Origin: CAZMRF01 sp964568735
Lineage (GTDB): Bacteria > Acidobacteriota > Polarisedimenticolia > JACPZX01
Direction of reading: 5' to 3'
DNA: 64,000 nucleotides
NCBI GenBank assembly: GCA_964568735.1
Contig: CAZMRF010000015.1
Location: 1 to 64,000 of the forward strand
The translations under genes and the position numbers were made by a program. Positions 1-8,306 of this stretch are shown piece by piece (position 1 is the first letter of the stretch; each line of letters opens with the position of its first letter). Under the pieces are notes generated by a model, which had not been told where the DNA came from, made no database searches, and saw only the letters and a program-made list of their open reading frames with translations.

Positions 1-51
1 GGAAACCGGAACCGGGCCTGCTCCGTGCAGGCACCGCGCCGGTAACTACCA

Positions 52-243
52 ATGATCCGTGTCCAGTCGACGCTCATTCGTGAGGCCATTAACCGTTCGC
101 TTGCGGAAAACACGGCGGAGAAGCTGCGAACACTCGACGGCATCGCTGGGCTCTGGCGCGGTCGGCGAGATCTGGGGGACACGGACGCCTACCTGAGGCG
201 CCTCAGGGGCGATCGGCGGCGCACCAAGCGGCAAGGAGATTGA
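52..243 (+). CDS. Antitoxin-like small protein, probably truncated
   Basis: A 63-residue frame. Its C-terminal half (GLWRGRRDLGDTDAYLRRLR) resembles the tails of VapB/CopG-type ribbon-helix-helix antitoxins, and LIREAINR near residue 8 looks like the second helix of that fold. The expected N-terminal beta strand and first helix are absent, and an in-frame TAA lies directly upstream at 43-45, so this is probably a decayed or truncated antitoxin. Its stop overlaps a TTG at 240 that opens only nine codons before a stop at 267-269, where a toxin gene would normally start. No intact toxin follows. The family assignment rests on a short motif only. Confidence 0.4.
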   Translation: MIRVQSTLIREAINRSLAENTAEKLRTLDGIAGLWRGRRDLGDTDAYLRRLRGDRRRTKRQGD

Positions 244-265
244 GGATCGTCGAGCTCTACGACCC

Positions 266-1075
266 GTGAGCGAATCGAGATACCTGCTCGACCGGGATCG
301 ACGCGAGGCGCTCAGGCGCCTTCGCAACGTAGAGCGCCTCGAGGACCCGGCCACCATCGGATACCTGGAGCGGATCGGCGTGGCCCCCGGATGGCGGTGC
401 CTGGAGGCCGGGGCCGGTGCGGGCTCCATCGCCCGATGGCTGGGCCACAGAGTTGGCGAGGAGGGAAGCGTCCTCGCGGCCGATCTAATGACCGATCTCC
501 TCGAGCTGGAGCCGCGCGCGAACGTCGAGTGCCGTCCCATCGACTTGGCCCTGGAGCCTATCGAAGAGAGGTCATTCGATCTCGTCCACGCGAGGAACAT
601 CCTTGTTCACATCCACGAGAGGGAGACCGTCCTCGAAACGCTGGCGCGTGCGGTGAGGCCCGGGGGCTGGATCCTCCTCGAGGAGCCCGATCTCGTCGCG
701 GACGCTCCCGATCCCGCGTCGCCGGCCGCGAAGCAGGATCTCTACCGGAAGGGCACGGCCGCAGTCTTCGTCTTCATCACCGAGCGGGGGCTCGATATCC
801 ACTACGGCGCCCGCCTCCACGGGCGCCTGCGAGCGCTGGGGTTCGAGTCCGTGGGTGCCGAGGGGCTGGCCGTGACCTTCCAGGGAGGCCGGCCCGAGCA
901 TGCATCTCCCCACGGCGACGCCTTCGCCGATCTCGCGGAGCCCGTCGTCGCGGGCGGGCGCATCACCCGGGAGGAGTTCGATGCCTTCCTCGCGCTCTAC
1001 TCGGACCCCGGGTTTGCCTGGCGGGAAGGGCTCCGGGTGATCGCCTGGGGCAGGCGACCCCAGGTGACTCCGTGA
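266..1075 (+). CDS. Class I SAM-dependent methyltransferase
   Basis: A 269-residue protein starting at GTG 266. The glycine-rich SAM-binding motif I (LEAGAGAGSIARWL) lies near residues 47-60, followed by an acidic motif II-like segment (VLAADL) and a motif IV-like FDLVHARNILVHI. The layout is typical of Rossmann-fold methyltransferases acting on small molecules. The substrate cannot be told from sequence. It begins right after the antitoxin-like fragment and is followed by about 180 bases without a gene, so it is probably transcribed alone. Family confidence is high and function is unknown. Confidence 0.8.
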   Translation: MSESRYLLDRDRREALRRLRNVERLEDPATIGYLERIGVAPGWRCLEAGAGAGSIARWLGHRVGEEGSVLAADLMTDLLELEPRANVECRPIDLALEPIEERSFDLVHARNILVHIHERETVLETLARAVRPGGWILLEEPDLVADAPDPASPAAKQDLYRKGTAAVFVFITERGLDIHYGARLHGRLRALGFESVGAEGLAVTFQGGRPEHASPHGDAFADLAEPVVAGGRITREEFDAFLALYSDPGFAWREGLRVIAWGRRPQVTP

Positions 1076-1253
1076 CGGGAGGAGTGGAGCGCACGCGCCG
1101 AGCGCGTCACGCCAATCTCGGCTCTTCATGAGGTACTGAGATTCCGGGTCGCGCTAGCTCCGAGCGTCGCAGACTTCCGGACCGGGCGCTGCCCGGAGTG
1201 GGTTGGTATACTCGTCGCGCCGAACCCACTCATCCTCAAACCCGGGAGCCGAC

Positions 1254-2117
1254 GTGCCAACCCCTTCGACCGATCAGACCGCCACCCGCACCCTCACCCT
1301 GGGCCACAGCCCCGATCCCGATGACGCCTTCATGTTCCATGGCCTGCTGTCCGGGAAGGTCCCCTGCCCGGGCTTCGGCTTCGAGCAGGTTCTCGAAGGT
1401 ATCGACTCGCTCAACAGGAAGGCCATCGCGGGTGAGATCGACTTCACGGCCGCCAGCGTGCACGCTTGCGGCATCATCGGCGACCGCTACCAGATCCTGG
1501 ACAGCGGGGCGGCGATGGGGGACGGCTACGGACCTGTGCTCGTCTCGAAGGAGCCGATCACGCTCAAGCAGCTCTCGCAGACCCAGGTGGCCATCCCCGG
1601 GATCCTGACGACGGCCTATCTCGCCCTGCGCCTCGCGGCGGGCCCCTTCCAGTTCAAGGTGGTCCCCTTCGACGAGGTCCTCGCCGACGTCGACGCGGGC
1701 CACTCGGGCGCGGCCCTCGTCATCCACGAAGGGCAGCTCACGTGGGAGGCCCGCGGCTTCCGGAAGGTCCTCGATCTCGGCCAGTGGTGGAAGGAGAAGA
1801 CGGGCCTTCCGCTCCCGCTGGGAGTGAACATCGTGAGAGCGAGCCTGGGCGCCGCGGCCATCCGCTCCATCAGCCGTGCCCTGCGATCGAGCATCGAGTA
1901 CGCCTTCGCCCACAGAGACGAGGCGCTGACGCACGCGCTGGAGTTCGGCCGAGGCATCGACCGTCCCACCGCCGACCGCTTTGTGGGGATGTACGTCAAC
2001 GACTGGACGCTCTCGATGGGAGAACCGGGACGCAAAGCCATCGAGATGTTGATCCGTGAAGGGCGGGAGAAGGGGCTCATCCCCGAAAAGCCCGGCCCCG
2101 TCTTCGCGGAAGCGTGA
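1254..2117 (+). CDS. mqnD: 1,4-dihydroxy-6-naphthoate synthase (MqnD), futalosine pathway
   Basis: A 287-residue protein of the periplasmic-binding-protein-like MqnA/MqnD family. HSPDPDDAF near residue 18 and the internal AIPGILTTAYLALRLA segment are characteristic of MqnD, which converts cyclic dehypoxanthine futalosine to 1,4-dihydroxy-6-naphthoate in menaquinone synthesis. I place the start at GTG 1254 because GGGAG lies about seven bases upstream and the protein then starts a few residues before the conserved strand; an in-frame ATG at 1203 would add 17 unlikely residues. It stands about 9 kb from mqnC and mqnE on the opposite strand, so the pathway is dispersed here. Confidence 0.9.
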   Translation: MPTPSTDQTATRTLTLGHSPDPDDAFMFHGLLSGKVPCPGFGFEQVLEGIDSLNRKAIAGEIDFTAASVHACGIIGDRYQILDSGAAMGDGYGPVLVSKEPITLKQLSQTQVAIPGILTTAYLALRLAAGPFQFKVVPFDEVLADVDAGHSGAALVIHEGQLTWEARGFRKVLDLGQWWKEKTGLPLPLGVNIVRASLGAAAIRSISRALRSSIEYAFAHRDEALTHALEFGRGIDRPTADRFVGMYVNDWTLSMGEPGRKAIEMLIREGREKGLIPEKPGPVFAEA

Positions 2118-2163
2118 TGTTCGCCACGTCCCAGCCCTCACCGGCCCCCGACAGGAACCGCCC

Positions 2164-3288
2164 GTGAACCGCACCCCGCTCCACGAAGCCCAGAGCGAGC
2201 AGCGCGCCGCCTTCGGCGACGTGGATGGCTGGGAGATGCCGAAGGTCTTCCAGAACATCAAGGCCGAATACCTGGCCGGCAAGGGGACTGTCGCCATCGC
2301 CGACCGGAGCCACTTCGGCAGGCTCAGGGTTTCAGGGGCGAAGCGGCTGGAGCTGCTGCACCGGCTCACCACGAACCACGTCAAGGATCTCGCCAGCGGC
2401 CAGGGGGCCGAGACGGTCCTGTGCACGAGCAAGGGGCGCATCGTGGACCTGCTCTTCCTCCACGCGGCCTCGGATCACTTCGTCATGCTGACCTCCCCGA
2501 ACATGGCTGCGGTCGTCAAGGAGCAGATCGAAAAGGTCCGCTTCCGAGACGACGTGACGCTCGAGGACATCACCGGCTCGACCGCCATGATCACCCTCTA
2601 CGGCCCGGAGTCGGGCCGCTTCATCGACTGGGCGGCGCACTCGGATACGAAAGGCCTGCAGCCCCACCACTGGCGCCCGCTGACGGTGGAGGGCGTCAGC
2701 GTGATGGCGGCGCGAATCCCCGGCGGCATCGGAGGGCTGGGCTTCAATCTGATCATGGATGCGGCCCAGGCCAATACGGTCTGGCGCGCGCTCTTCCGCG
2801 AGGGGGAGACCTACGGCGTCAACCCTCTCGGGGCCGAGGCGCTCGAGCTCCTCCGCGTGGAGTTCGGAGTGCCCGCCTGGGGGCGGGAGCTGACCGAGGA
2901 CTTCAATCCGCTGGAGGTCCGCCTCGACGCGGCCATCCACTGGTCGAAGGGCTGCTACACGGGGCAGGAGGTCATCGCTCGGCTCGACTCGCGCAAGAAG
3001 ATCGCAAAGCTCCTCACGGGCTTCCTCGTCGACATCGGCGGCGTCCCCGAGCCGAGGAGCCGCGTCTTTCTAGGCGACGCCGAGGTGGGCCTCGTCACGA
3101 GCGTCGTTCCCAGCCTGGAGCTTCGGAGGATCATCGCGCTGGGCTTCATCCGCACCCCGCACGCCGAGCCCGGGACGAAGGTGCGGATCGAATCCCGCGG
3201 CGACGCCATGGAGGCCGAGGTCGCGGCCCTCCCATTCACGACCCCCGGCCTGCCCGCAGCCTCCGCCCCCCGACACGCGCCTTCCTGA
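2164..3288 (+). CDS. YgfZ/GcvT-family folate-binding protein
   Basis: A 374-residue protein of the tetrahydrofolate-binding GcvT/YgfZ superfamily. KGCYTGQEVIARL near residue 262 matches the K-G-C-Y-x-G-Q-E signature of YgfZ, whose members support iron-sulfur cluster proteins, rather than true glycine-cleavage T-proteins. The N-terminal part (HFGRLRVSGAKRLELLHRLT) fits the folate-binding domain shared by both. The start is probably GTG 2164; longer frames run back into mqnD and look non-coding. It lies 46 bases after mqnD on the same strand and may be co-transcribed, which is plausible since the radical SAM enzymes of the same pathway need Fe-S clusters. Confidence 0.82.
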   Translation: MNRTPLHEAQSEQRAAFGDVDGWEMPKVFQNIKAEYLAGKGTVAIADRSHFGRLRVSGAKRLELLHRLTTNHVKDLASGQGAETVLCTSKGRIVDLLFLHAASDHFVMLTSPNMAAVVKEQIEKVRFRDDVTLEDITGSTAMITLYGPESGRFIDWAAHSDTKGLQPHHWRPLTVEGVSVMAARIPGGIGGLGFNLIMDAAQANTVWRALFREGETYGVNPLGAEALELLRVEFGVPAWGRELTEDFNPLEVRLDAAIHWSKGCYTGQEVIARLDSRKKIAKLLTGFLVDIGGVPEPRSRVFLGDAEVGLVTSVVPSLELRRIIALGFIRTPHAEPGTKVRIESRGDAMEAEVAALPFTTPGLPAASAPRHAPS

Positions 3289-3391
3289 CGGCACCGGCCT
3301 CGCGGTCGCCCATTCGGCCCCGGGCCCGATCACCCACGCCGGAGTCCGCATGCTGCCTTGGGACTGTCGAGAGCTGGCTCCCCTGAAGCGT

Positions 3392-5806
3392 TCAATGGGT
3401 GTCGGGGAAGAGTGCCCTCCGCAGAGACTCTGACTGCTTCTGCAGATCCGCCATCAACGCCTGGAAGCGTGCGTCCTGGCGGATCGGATCCAGATTCGGA
3501 TCGCGCGCAAACAACGGATAGCACGGGAACCCGGTCTCGGCGGCCTCCCGGAGCGACTGGACGGCCTCCTTGGCACGCCCCATTCGCGCCCAGGCGCTGG
3601 CCACGAAGTACGCGGTGTGATGGGAAGGGCCGACGGCTATCCTCTGGGATGCCTTCCTGATCAGCTCTTCAGCTTTGCCCGGCTCGGTATCGGCCAGGAG
3701 CATGGCCTCAATGCCGGCTAGAACGCCGCTCGCGTCGCTCGGATGTGACAGCGACGCCTGCCGCAGGCGCGAGAGGGCTTCATCTTTTCTGCCCAGCCGG
3801 AACAGGGCCCAGGCGGAATTCGCCTCGACCATTTCCGGGACCACGGACCGGGGAATGCTCGACAGCGCGGCGAGCGCCTCCTCGTTCCTGCCCATCCAGA
3901 GCAGGGCCTCCGTCCTGCCAACCAGCGCGAGCGCGTTGGTGGGATTGATCTCGAGCGCCCTTGCAGCATGGTCGAGGGCCTCCTCAAAGAAGCCCACGTG
4001 GACGAACACCCGCGCGAGCCCCTCGTGGGCGCGATCCCGATTCGGATTGAGGCTCAGCGCCCGGCGGTACTCTCGGGCGGCTCTTTCGTGTGCCCAACGG
4101 TACGGACGGGTCCAGAGGAGGTCCCCGCGGGCCAGGTAGGCTTCGGCCAGGTCGGGGTCGAGGGCCAGGGCCCTTTCAGCGGCCGCGTACGCCTTCTGCT
4201 CCAGGTCCCCGGTCTCCTCGGGTGCCACGAAGTTCAGGCGGTTGACGTAGGCCGCAGCAAGCACGGCGTGGCCTGGAGCGAAGCCGGGGTCCAGAGCGAC
4301 CGCGCTCTCCAGCATCGCGATGGCCGTCCGGCTGTCCGCATCGGTGGTGCGCGTGCTGAGGTACCGGGCGCGCAGAAAGGACTCGTACGCCTCCGGGTTG
4401 ACCGGGCGCGGCTCACCGAGGGGCGCCTGCTCGTGAGGCGTGAGCGTCGCGCGCAGCTCGCCCGCGATGGCCTGGGTCACTTCGCGCTGCAAGGCCAGAA
4501 CGTCGCGCAGGTCACGCTCGTAGCTCCCCGACCAGATGTGGCGGTCGGCCTCGGGATCGATCAACTGCGCCGCGATGCGGACGCGGTCACCGGAGCGCAG
4601 CACGGAGCCGGCCACAAGCGCCTGCACGCGCAGCTCGCGGGCGACCTCCCTCAGCGGGGCGCGCGTTCCCTTGTACTTCATCACCGAGGGACGCGCGATG
4701 ACGCGAAGGCTGCCAATCCTGCCCAGGTCCGTGATGAGAGCCTCGGTGATGCCGTCGGCAAAATAGTCCTGGTCGGGGTTGCCCGAGAGGTTCTCCAGGG
4801 GCAGGACCGCCAGAGACTCGATGCGTGCCGGCGCGGCCGCACCGAGAAAGCGCTCGCGGAGCGGGCTGGCCGCCAGGACCGCCAGCACGACCGCCGCCAG
4901 CGCCCCCGAGGCGAGGTACACGAGGCGGCGGCGCCCGCGACTCGCGGCGATGGGCGGCGCTCGTTTCTGCAGCTCACGCAGGGCGAAGCTCAGGTCGCGG
5001 GCCGATTGCATCCGCAGGGCCGGGTTCTTCTCGAGGCACCGGGAGATCATGCGATCGAGATCCGGTGGTGCATCCTTGCCCGAAGCGGCCAGCGACGGCG
5101 GATCGCTCTCGAGAATCGCGCTCAGGGCCTGAACGCCGGTCTCCCGTGCGAAGGGCCTCCGCCCGGCGACCATCTCGTAGAGCACGCAGCCGAGCGAGAA
5201 GATGTCACTGGGAGCCTCGGCAGTCTCGCCCCGAACCTGCTCGGGCGACATGTAGCCGACCGTGCCGAGAATGGTCCCGGCCTGTGTTTCGGTTGGAGTC
5301 TGGGACGCCAGCCCGTTCGGTGGCGCGGGCCTCACTCGGGCGAGTCCGAAATCGAGGATCTTCACACGGCCGTCGGAAGTGAGGAAGACGTTCCCCGGTT
5401 TCAGATCGCGGTGGATGATGCCCCGGGCGTGGGCGGCGGCGACTCCGTCGGCAATAGCCGCGCCAATCTCGGCGGCCCTTGTCCACGGCAGCTGCGAGCG
5501 TTCGAGCCGGGCACGCAGGGTCTCTCCCTCGAGCAGCTCGGTGACCGCGTAGCTGGTGCCTTCGTGGGTTCCGACGTCGTAGATGGCAAGTATGTTCGGG
5601 TGCGACAACGCGGCCACGGCGCGGGACTCGCGCTCGAAGCGCGCCATCGCGTCCGGGTCGTGGGTTCGGTGCAGGGGCAGGATCTTGATGGCCACTTCAC
5701 GGCCGAGGCGGGGATCGCGAGCGCGGTAGACCTCCCCCATGCCGCCGGCCCCTACCGGCGTGAGGATCTCGTAAGGGCCGACACGCGTGCCTGGCGCGAG
5801 TCTCAT
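3392..5806 (-). CDS. Ser/Thr protein kinase with TolB-like and TPR domains
   Basis: An 804-residue membrane-anchored kinase. The kinase domain fills residues 10-280: glycine loop VGAGGMGEVY (18-27), ATP-binding Lys41, HRDLKPGN with catalytic Asp near 134, and DFG near 153. A single membrane segment near 290-313 precedes a TolB/CadC-like region (LPLENLSGNPDQDYFADG) that often carries sensory or protein-contact roles, and the C-terminal third is TPR repeats. This domain order is common in Acidobacteriota and related phyla. The start ATG at 5806 overlaps the stop of the upstream selenoprotein gene by four bases (ATGA), so translation is probably coupled. Targets are unknown. Confidence 0.92.
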   Translation of the reverse strand: MRLAPGTRVGPYEILTPVGAGGMGEVYRARDPRLGREVAIKILPLHRTHDPDAMARFERESRAVAALSHPNILAIYDVGTHEGTSYAVTELLEGETLRARLERSQLPWTRAAEIGAAIADGVAAAHARGIIHRDLKPGNVFLTSDGRVKILDFGLARVRPAPPNGLASQTPTETQAGTILGTVGYMSPEQVRGETAEAPSDIFSLGCVLYEMVAGRRPFARETGVQALSAILESDPPSLAASGKDAPPDLDRMISRCLEKNPALRMQSARDLSFALRELQKRAPPIAASRGRRRLVYLASGALAAVVLAVLAASPLRERFLGAAAPARIESLAVLPLENLSGNPDQDYFADGITEALITDLGRIGSLRVIARPSVMKYKGTRAPLREVARELRVQALVAGSVLRSGDRVRIAAQLIDPEADRHIWSGSYERDLRDVLALQREVTQAIAGELRATLTPHEQAPLGEPRPVNPEAYESFLRARYLSTRTTDADSRTAIAMLESAVALDPGFAPGHAVLAAAYVNRLNFVAPEETGDLEQKAYAAAERALALDPDLAEAYLARGDLLWTRPYRWAHERAAREYRRALSLNPNRDRAHEGLARVFVHVGFFEEALDHAARALEINPTNALALVGRTEALLWMGRNEEALAALSSIPRSVVPEMVEANSAWALFRLGRKDEALSRLRQASLSHPSDASGVLAGIEAMLLADTEPGKAEELIRKASQRIAVGPSHHTAYFVASAWARMGRAKEAVQSLREAAETGFPCYPLFARDPNLDPIRQDARFQALMADLQKQSESLRRALFPDTH

Positions 5807-6510
5807 GGCGCCTGGTGCAGCCGCTGGAGCGCGGCCTGCACATCGGACGGCTTGAAGCCGAAAGGGCCCGCCGCGCTCTTGAAGGCTATCGCCCCGTCGC
5901 GGTCGATCACGTAGAGGCGATCGGGCCACCCCGTGTAAGCCCGCTCGACCGCGTCGTCGGGACCGTCCAGGAGCGCCGGGAACTCGATGCCGAGGTCCTT
6001 CACGCAGCTCCCCGCCGCCTTGTTGCGTGCCTCAGGGGTCTTCGTGTTGGCGATGAGGACGTCCTCCTCGAGGTTGACGTCGAGCTGCCAGCCATCCGTA
6101 GGGTGGGCCTCCTGGATGTAGACGACGTAGAAGGCCGCCCGATCCGCGTATTCCCGATAGAGTTCGTTGAGCGCGGGCACCGCCCGGCGGAATGGCGGTC
6201 ACGTGTAGCTGCCGAAGACCAGCACGACGGGCCGCTTTCCGCGGTGAGATGAGAGCGTCACCTGCTCTTCCTGGTCGAGTACCTGCAAGGTGAAGTCGGG
6301 CGCCTGCTGGCCTTCGGTGAGGCTGCCGCGCCGCGCCCAGAGCCACATTCGGGGCCCGGGCAGGGCTCCCCAGACGAGGGGCATGGGCAGCACCCTGATG
6401 ATCCTGCCGAAGCGCTCCGGCGGCTGGAGCATCGCCAGGGCGACGGTGGCGAAGAGGCCCGCATAGAGCGCCACGAGGAGGACGACGACGCGAACGATCC
6501 ACTTCTTCAT
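5803..6510 (-). CDS. Iodothyronine-deiodinase-like selenoprotein (in-frame UGA = Sec104)
   Basis: Two same-frame open segments (6202-6510 and 5803-6198) are separated by one TGA at 6199-6201. Read through as selenocysteine they give one 235-residue protein: membrane anchor (residues 1-30), thioredoxin-fold start GQQAPDFTL, VLVFGSYT then Sec104 then PPFRRAVPALNEL, YIQEAHPTDGW, and a regular thioredoxin-like end. The FGS-x-T-U-PPF and EAHP-x-DGW motifs are hallmarks of the deiodinase family, where Sec is catalytic. A small hairpin with a GGU loop lies 12 bases past the UGA. The start ATG 6510 has GAGGAAG upstream. Substrate is unknown; peroxiredoxin- or thioredoxin-like redox work is more likely than thyroid-hormone chemistry. 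A plain nonsense mutation is the alternative but fits poorly. Confidence 0.85.
6174..6186 (-). promoter_or_regulatory. Candidate bacterial SECIS hairpin
   Basis: On the minus strand, CGGGC (6186-6182), loop GGT (6181-6179) and GCCCG (6178-6174) form a five-pair stem. It starts 12 bases after the UGA at 6199-6201. Bacterial SECIS elements sit just downstream of the UGA, with the SelB-binding upper stem about 11 bases away and a G/U-containing apical loop, so position and loop fit. GC-rich DNA forms hairpins easily, so this is supporting rather than decisive evidence. Confidence 0.5.
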
Positions 6511-6513
6511 CGA

Positions 6514-6645
6514 TCACTTCCTCATCGTGCGGAAGGTCTCGTCCACCTGCTCAGGGGTGATGGGCTGGCCGTGCTCCACCCCCCATGTCACGAGTGCGAG
6601 CCGGGCGGCGGCGGCCTCGCCAGCATGCCCGTCATGCGCCTCCAT
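6514..6645 (-). CDS. Possible 43-residue protein between TPR protein and selenoprotein
   Basis: A short frame starting one base after the stop of the upstream TPR-protein gene and ending three bases before the selenoprotein ATG. It ends in a helix-like stretch (ITPEQVDETFRTMRK). The Shine-Dalgarno sequence of the selenoprotein gene (GAGGAAG) lies over its last codons. The tight fit on both sides suggests it is translated, either as a small protein or as a coupling leader, but I recognise no family and no clear ribosome binding site precedes its ATG. Confidence 0.35.
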   Translation of the reverse strand: MEAHDGHAGEAAAARLALVTWGVEHGQPITPEQVDETFRTMRK

Positions 6646-6646
6646 C

Positions 6647-8299
6647 CTACCGCTTCACCGCGCTCTCGGTCGGGAGGCTGGTCAGCTCGGGCATGTCCGG
6701 GTCCGCGTCGCTCCAGAGGCGCTTCGCCGTTTCCGCCTCCCGTGCGGCGCCGGCGTCATCGCCACGGTGACGCAGGACGAGGGCGAGCGCGAGGTGGCTT
6801 CCTCCGTAGGCCGCGTCGTGATCGAGCATCTGCTCAGCCACGTATCTGGCCAGCTCCCAATCTCCCGCCTCCCTCGCGCTTCGCGCCATGGCCTCCAGGC
6901 GGAAGAGACCCTGCGACCACGCGTCGGGGCCGGGAATGGCGCGGAGCTCCCGAACGATCTCCTCGAGAACGGCGCGCCCTTCGTCCTTCCGGCCCGTTCG
7001 CAGGAGGATCTCCCCATGGAGCGCTTCGACCCAGGGCTTCACCTGCGAGCGGCGCGGGGCGAGCCCGAGGGTCGATGGGGGGACGTTCTCGAGCTCCCGC
7101 CGCGCGGACTCGAGAGCTTCCCTGGCCGCGTCGATCCGTCCGAGGCCCAGCAGCGCCTGACCCGACAGCGCGTGTCCGACGCTGCGCTCCTGGGGATAAC
7201 CCCCCGCGATCAGCACCTGCCCTTCCCGAAGGGCCTCCTCGAAGCGTGAGCGGTGGATCAGGAAGCTCGGCAGCTCCCGGAGGTTGAAGGCGCGATAGGC
7301 ATCCACGGCTCCGAGGGCCGTCGCCTCGCGCATCGTCTGCTCGGCGAGCTTCATTTTCCCTTTGTGCTCGTAGCACGTCGCGAGCAGGTCGAGGTTGTGG
7401 CCATGGTGCCAGTCGAGGCCGGGATCGATCTTCTCGGCTTCGTAGTAGGCCCGCTCGAGGGCATTCGCCTTGAGGAACTGGACGATGGCTTCGTCGACGC
7501 GGCCGACGCGCCGCAGATCGTGCGCCCACATGTGAGCTGCGTGAGGGATCGACGGTGCGAGGCGCGCGTAGACCTCGCCGTGCTCGAGAGCCTTGTCGAT
7601 ACGCCCGATGGTCTCGTAGGAGTGGACGAGGTAATGGTGGGCCGTGGCGTTTTCCGGATCGAGGTGCAGGACGGCCTGGTAGAAGGCGATCGAGGCCGCG
7701 CCGCCGCGCTGCCCCCGCCCCGACGCGTTGGACTCCTCCGCGTTGCCGCGCAGGATCCAGAGCTGCGGGTCCTCGAGGTCCGCAGCCAGGGCGTCGTCGA
7801 GGGCTTTCTTGTAGGCGAGGAACCTGCGCGTGTCCTCGATGTCGTCCATGGCGTCGAGCTGCTTTTCACGAATGGCGATTCGCCGCCGCTCCCGCTCGCC
7901 GGCTTTCTGCTCGAGGGCCCTGGCCTTCGCGAAGAGCTGCTTCGCGCCCTCGGCGTCGTCGAGCCCCGAGTGGACGCGGCTCAGGCCGATGTAGGCCATG
8001 GCGAGGTCGGGGTCATGTCGAAGCGCCTGGTGGAAGGACCGTGACGCCTCGATCCACACGTACGACTCGAGGTAGTTGAGCCCCTGGTCGTAGAAGGCCT
8101 GGGCCTGCGCGGAATCCGTGGTGACCTTTTCGTGCGAGTTGCCGGTGCCCGGGCGCAGCGGAACCGGCCGCACGAGCAGCTCGGCGGGCACGTAGGCCGG
8201 CGGCGGCGAGCAGGCTGCATGAGGGTCGTCCGTCTCCTGGGCGAGGGCGCTCCCGCTCGGCGCGAAGGCGAGGGCGAGCGCGAGGGCGACGGTTCTCAC
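6647..8299 (-). CDS. Secreted tetratricopeptide-repeat protein
   Basis: A 550-residue exported protein made mostly of TPR-like helical repeats (for example QALRHDPDLAMAYIGLSRVH and QAVLHLDPENATAHHYLVHS). Residues 1-20 form a signal peptide ending near SALAQ. The start is GTG 8299; a longer frame reaching back into the upstream methyltransferase has shadow-like Ser/Arg-rich composition. It starts eight bases after that methyltransferase and is followed at once by the small frame, the selenoprotein and the kinase, so all are probably one transcript. The TPRs suggest a periplasmic binding or scaffolding role; the partner is unknown. Confidence 0.85.
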   Translation of the reverse strand: MRTVALALALAFAPSGSALAQETDDPHAACSPPPAYVPAELLVRPVPLRPGTGNSHEKVTTDSAQAQAFYDQGLNYLESYVWIEASRSFHQALRHDPDLAMAYIGLSRVHSGLDDAEGAKQLFAKARALEQKAGERERRRIAIREKQLDAMDDIEDTRRFLAYKKALDDALAADLEDPQLWILRGNAEESNASGRGQRGGAASIAFYQAVLHLDPENATAHHYLVHSYETIGRIDKALEHGEVYARLAPSIPHAAHMWAHDLRRVGRVDEAIVQFLKANALERAYYEAEKIDPGLDWHHGHNLDLLATCYEHKGKMKLAEQTMREATALGAVDAYRAFNLRELPSFLIHRSRFEEALREGQVLIAGGYPQERSVGHALSGQALLGLGRIDAAREALESARRELENVPPSTLGLAPRRSQVKPWVEALHGEILLRTGRKDEGRAVLEEIVRELRAIPGPDAWSQGLFRLEAMARSAREAGDWELARYVAEQMLDHDAAYGGSHLALALVLRHRGDDAGAAREAETAKRLWSDADPDMPELTSLPTESAVKR

Positions 8300-8306
8300 A
8301 GATCGC

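Noticed and set aside
6199..6201. Simple nonsense mutation or frameshift in the thioredoxin-like gene
   Set aside because: Both sides remain intact and conserved, the frame is unchanged, and the stop falls exactly on the family's Sec position.
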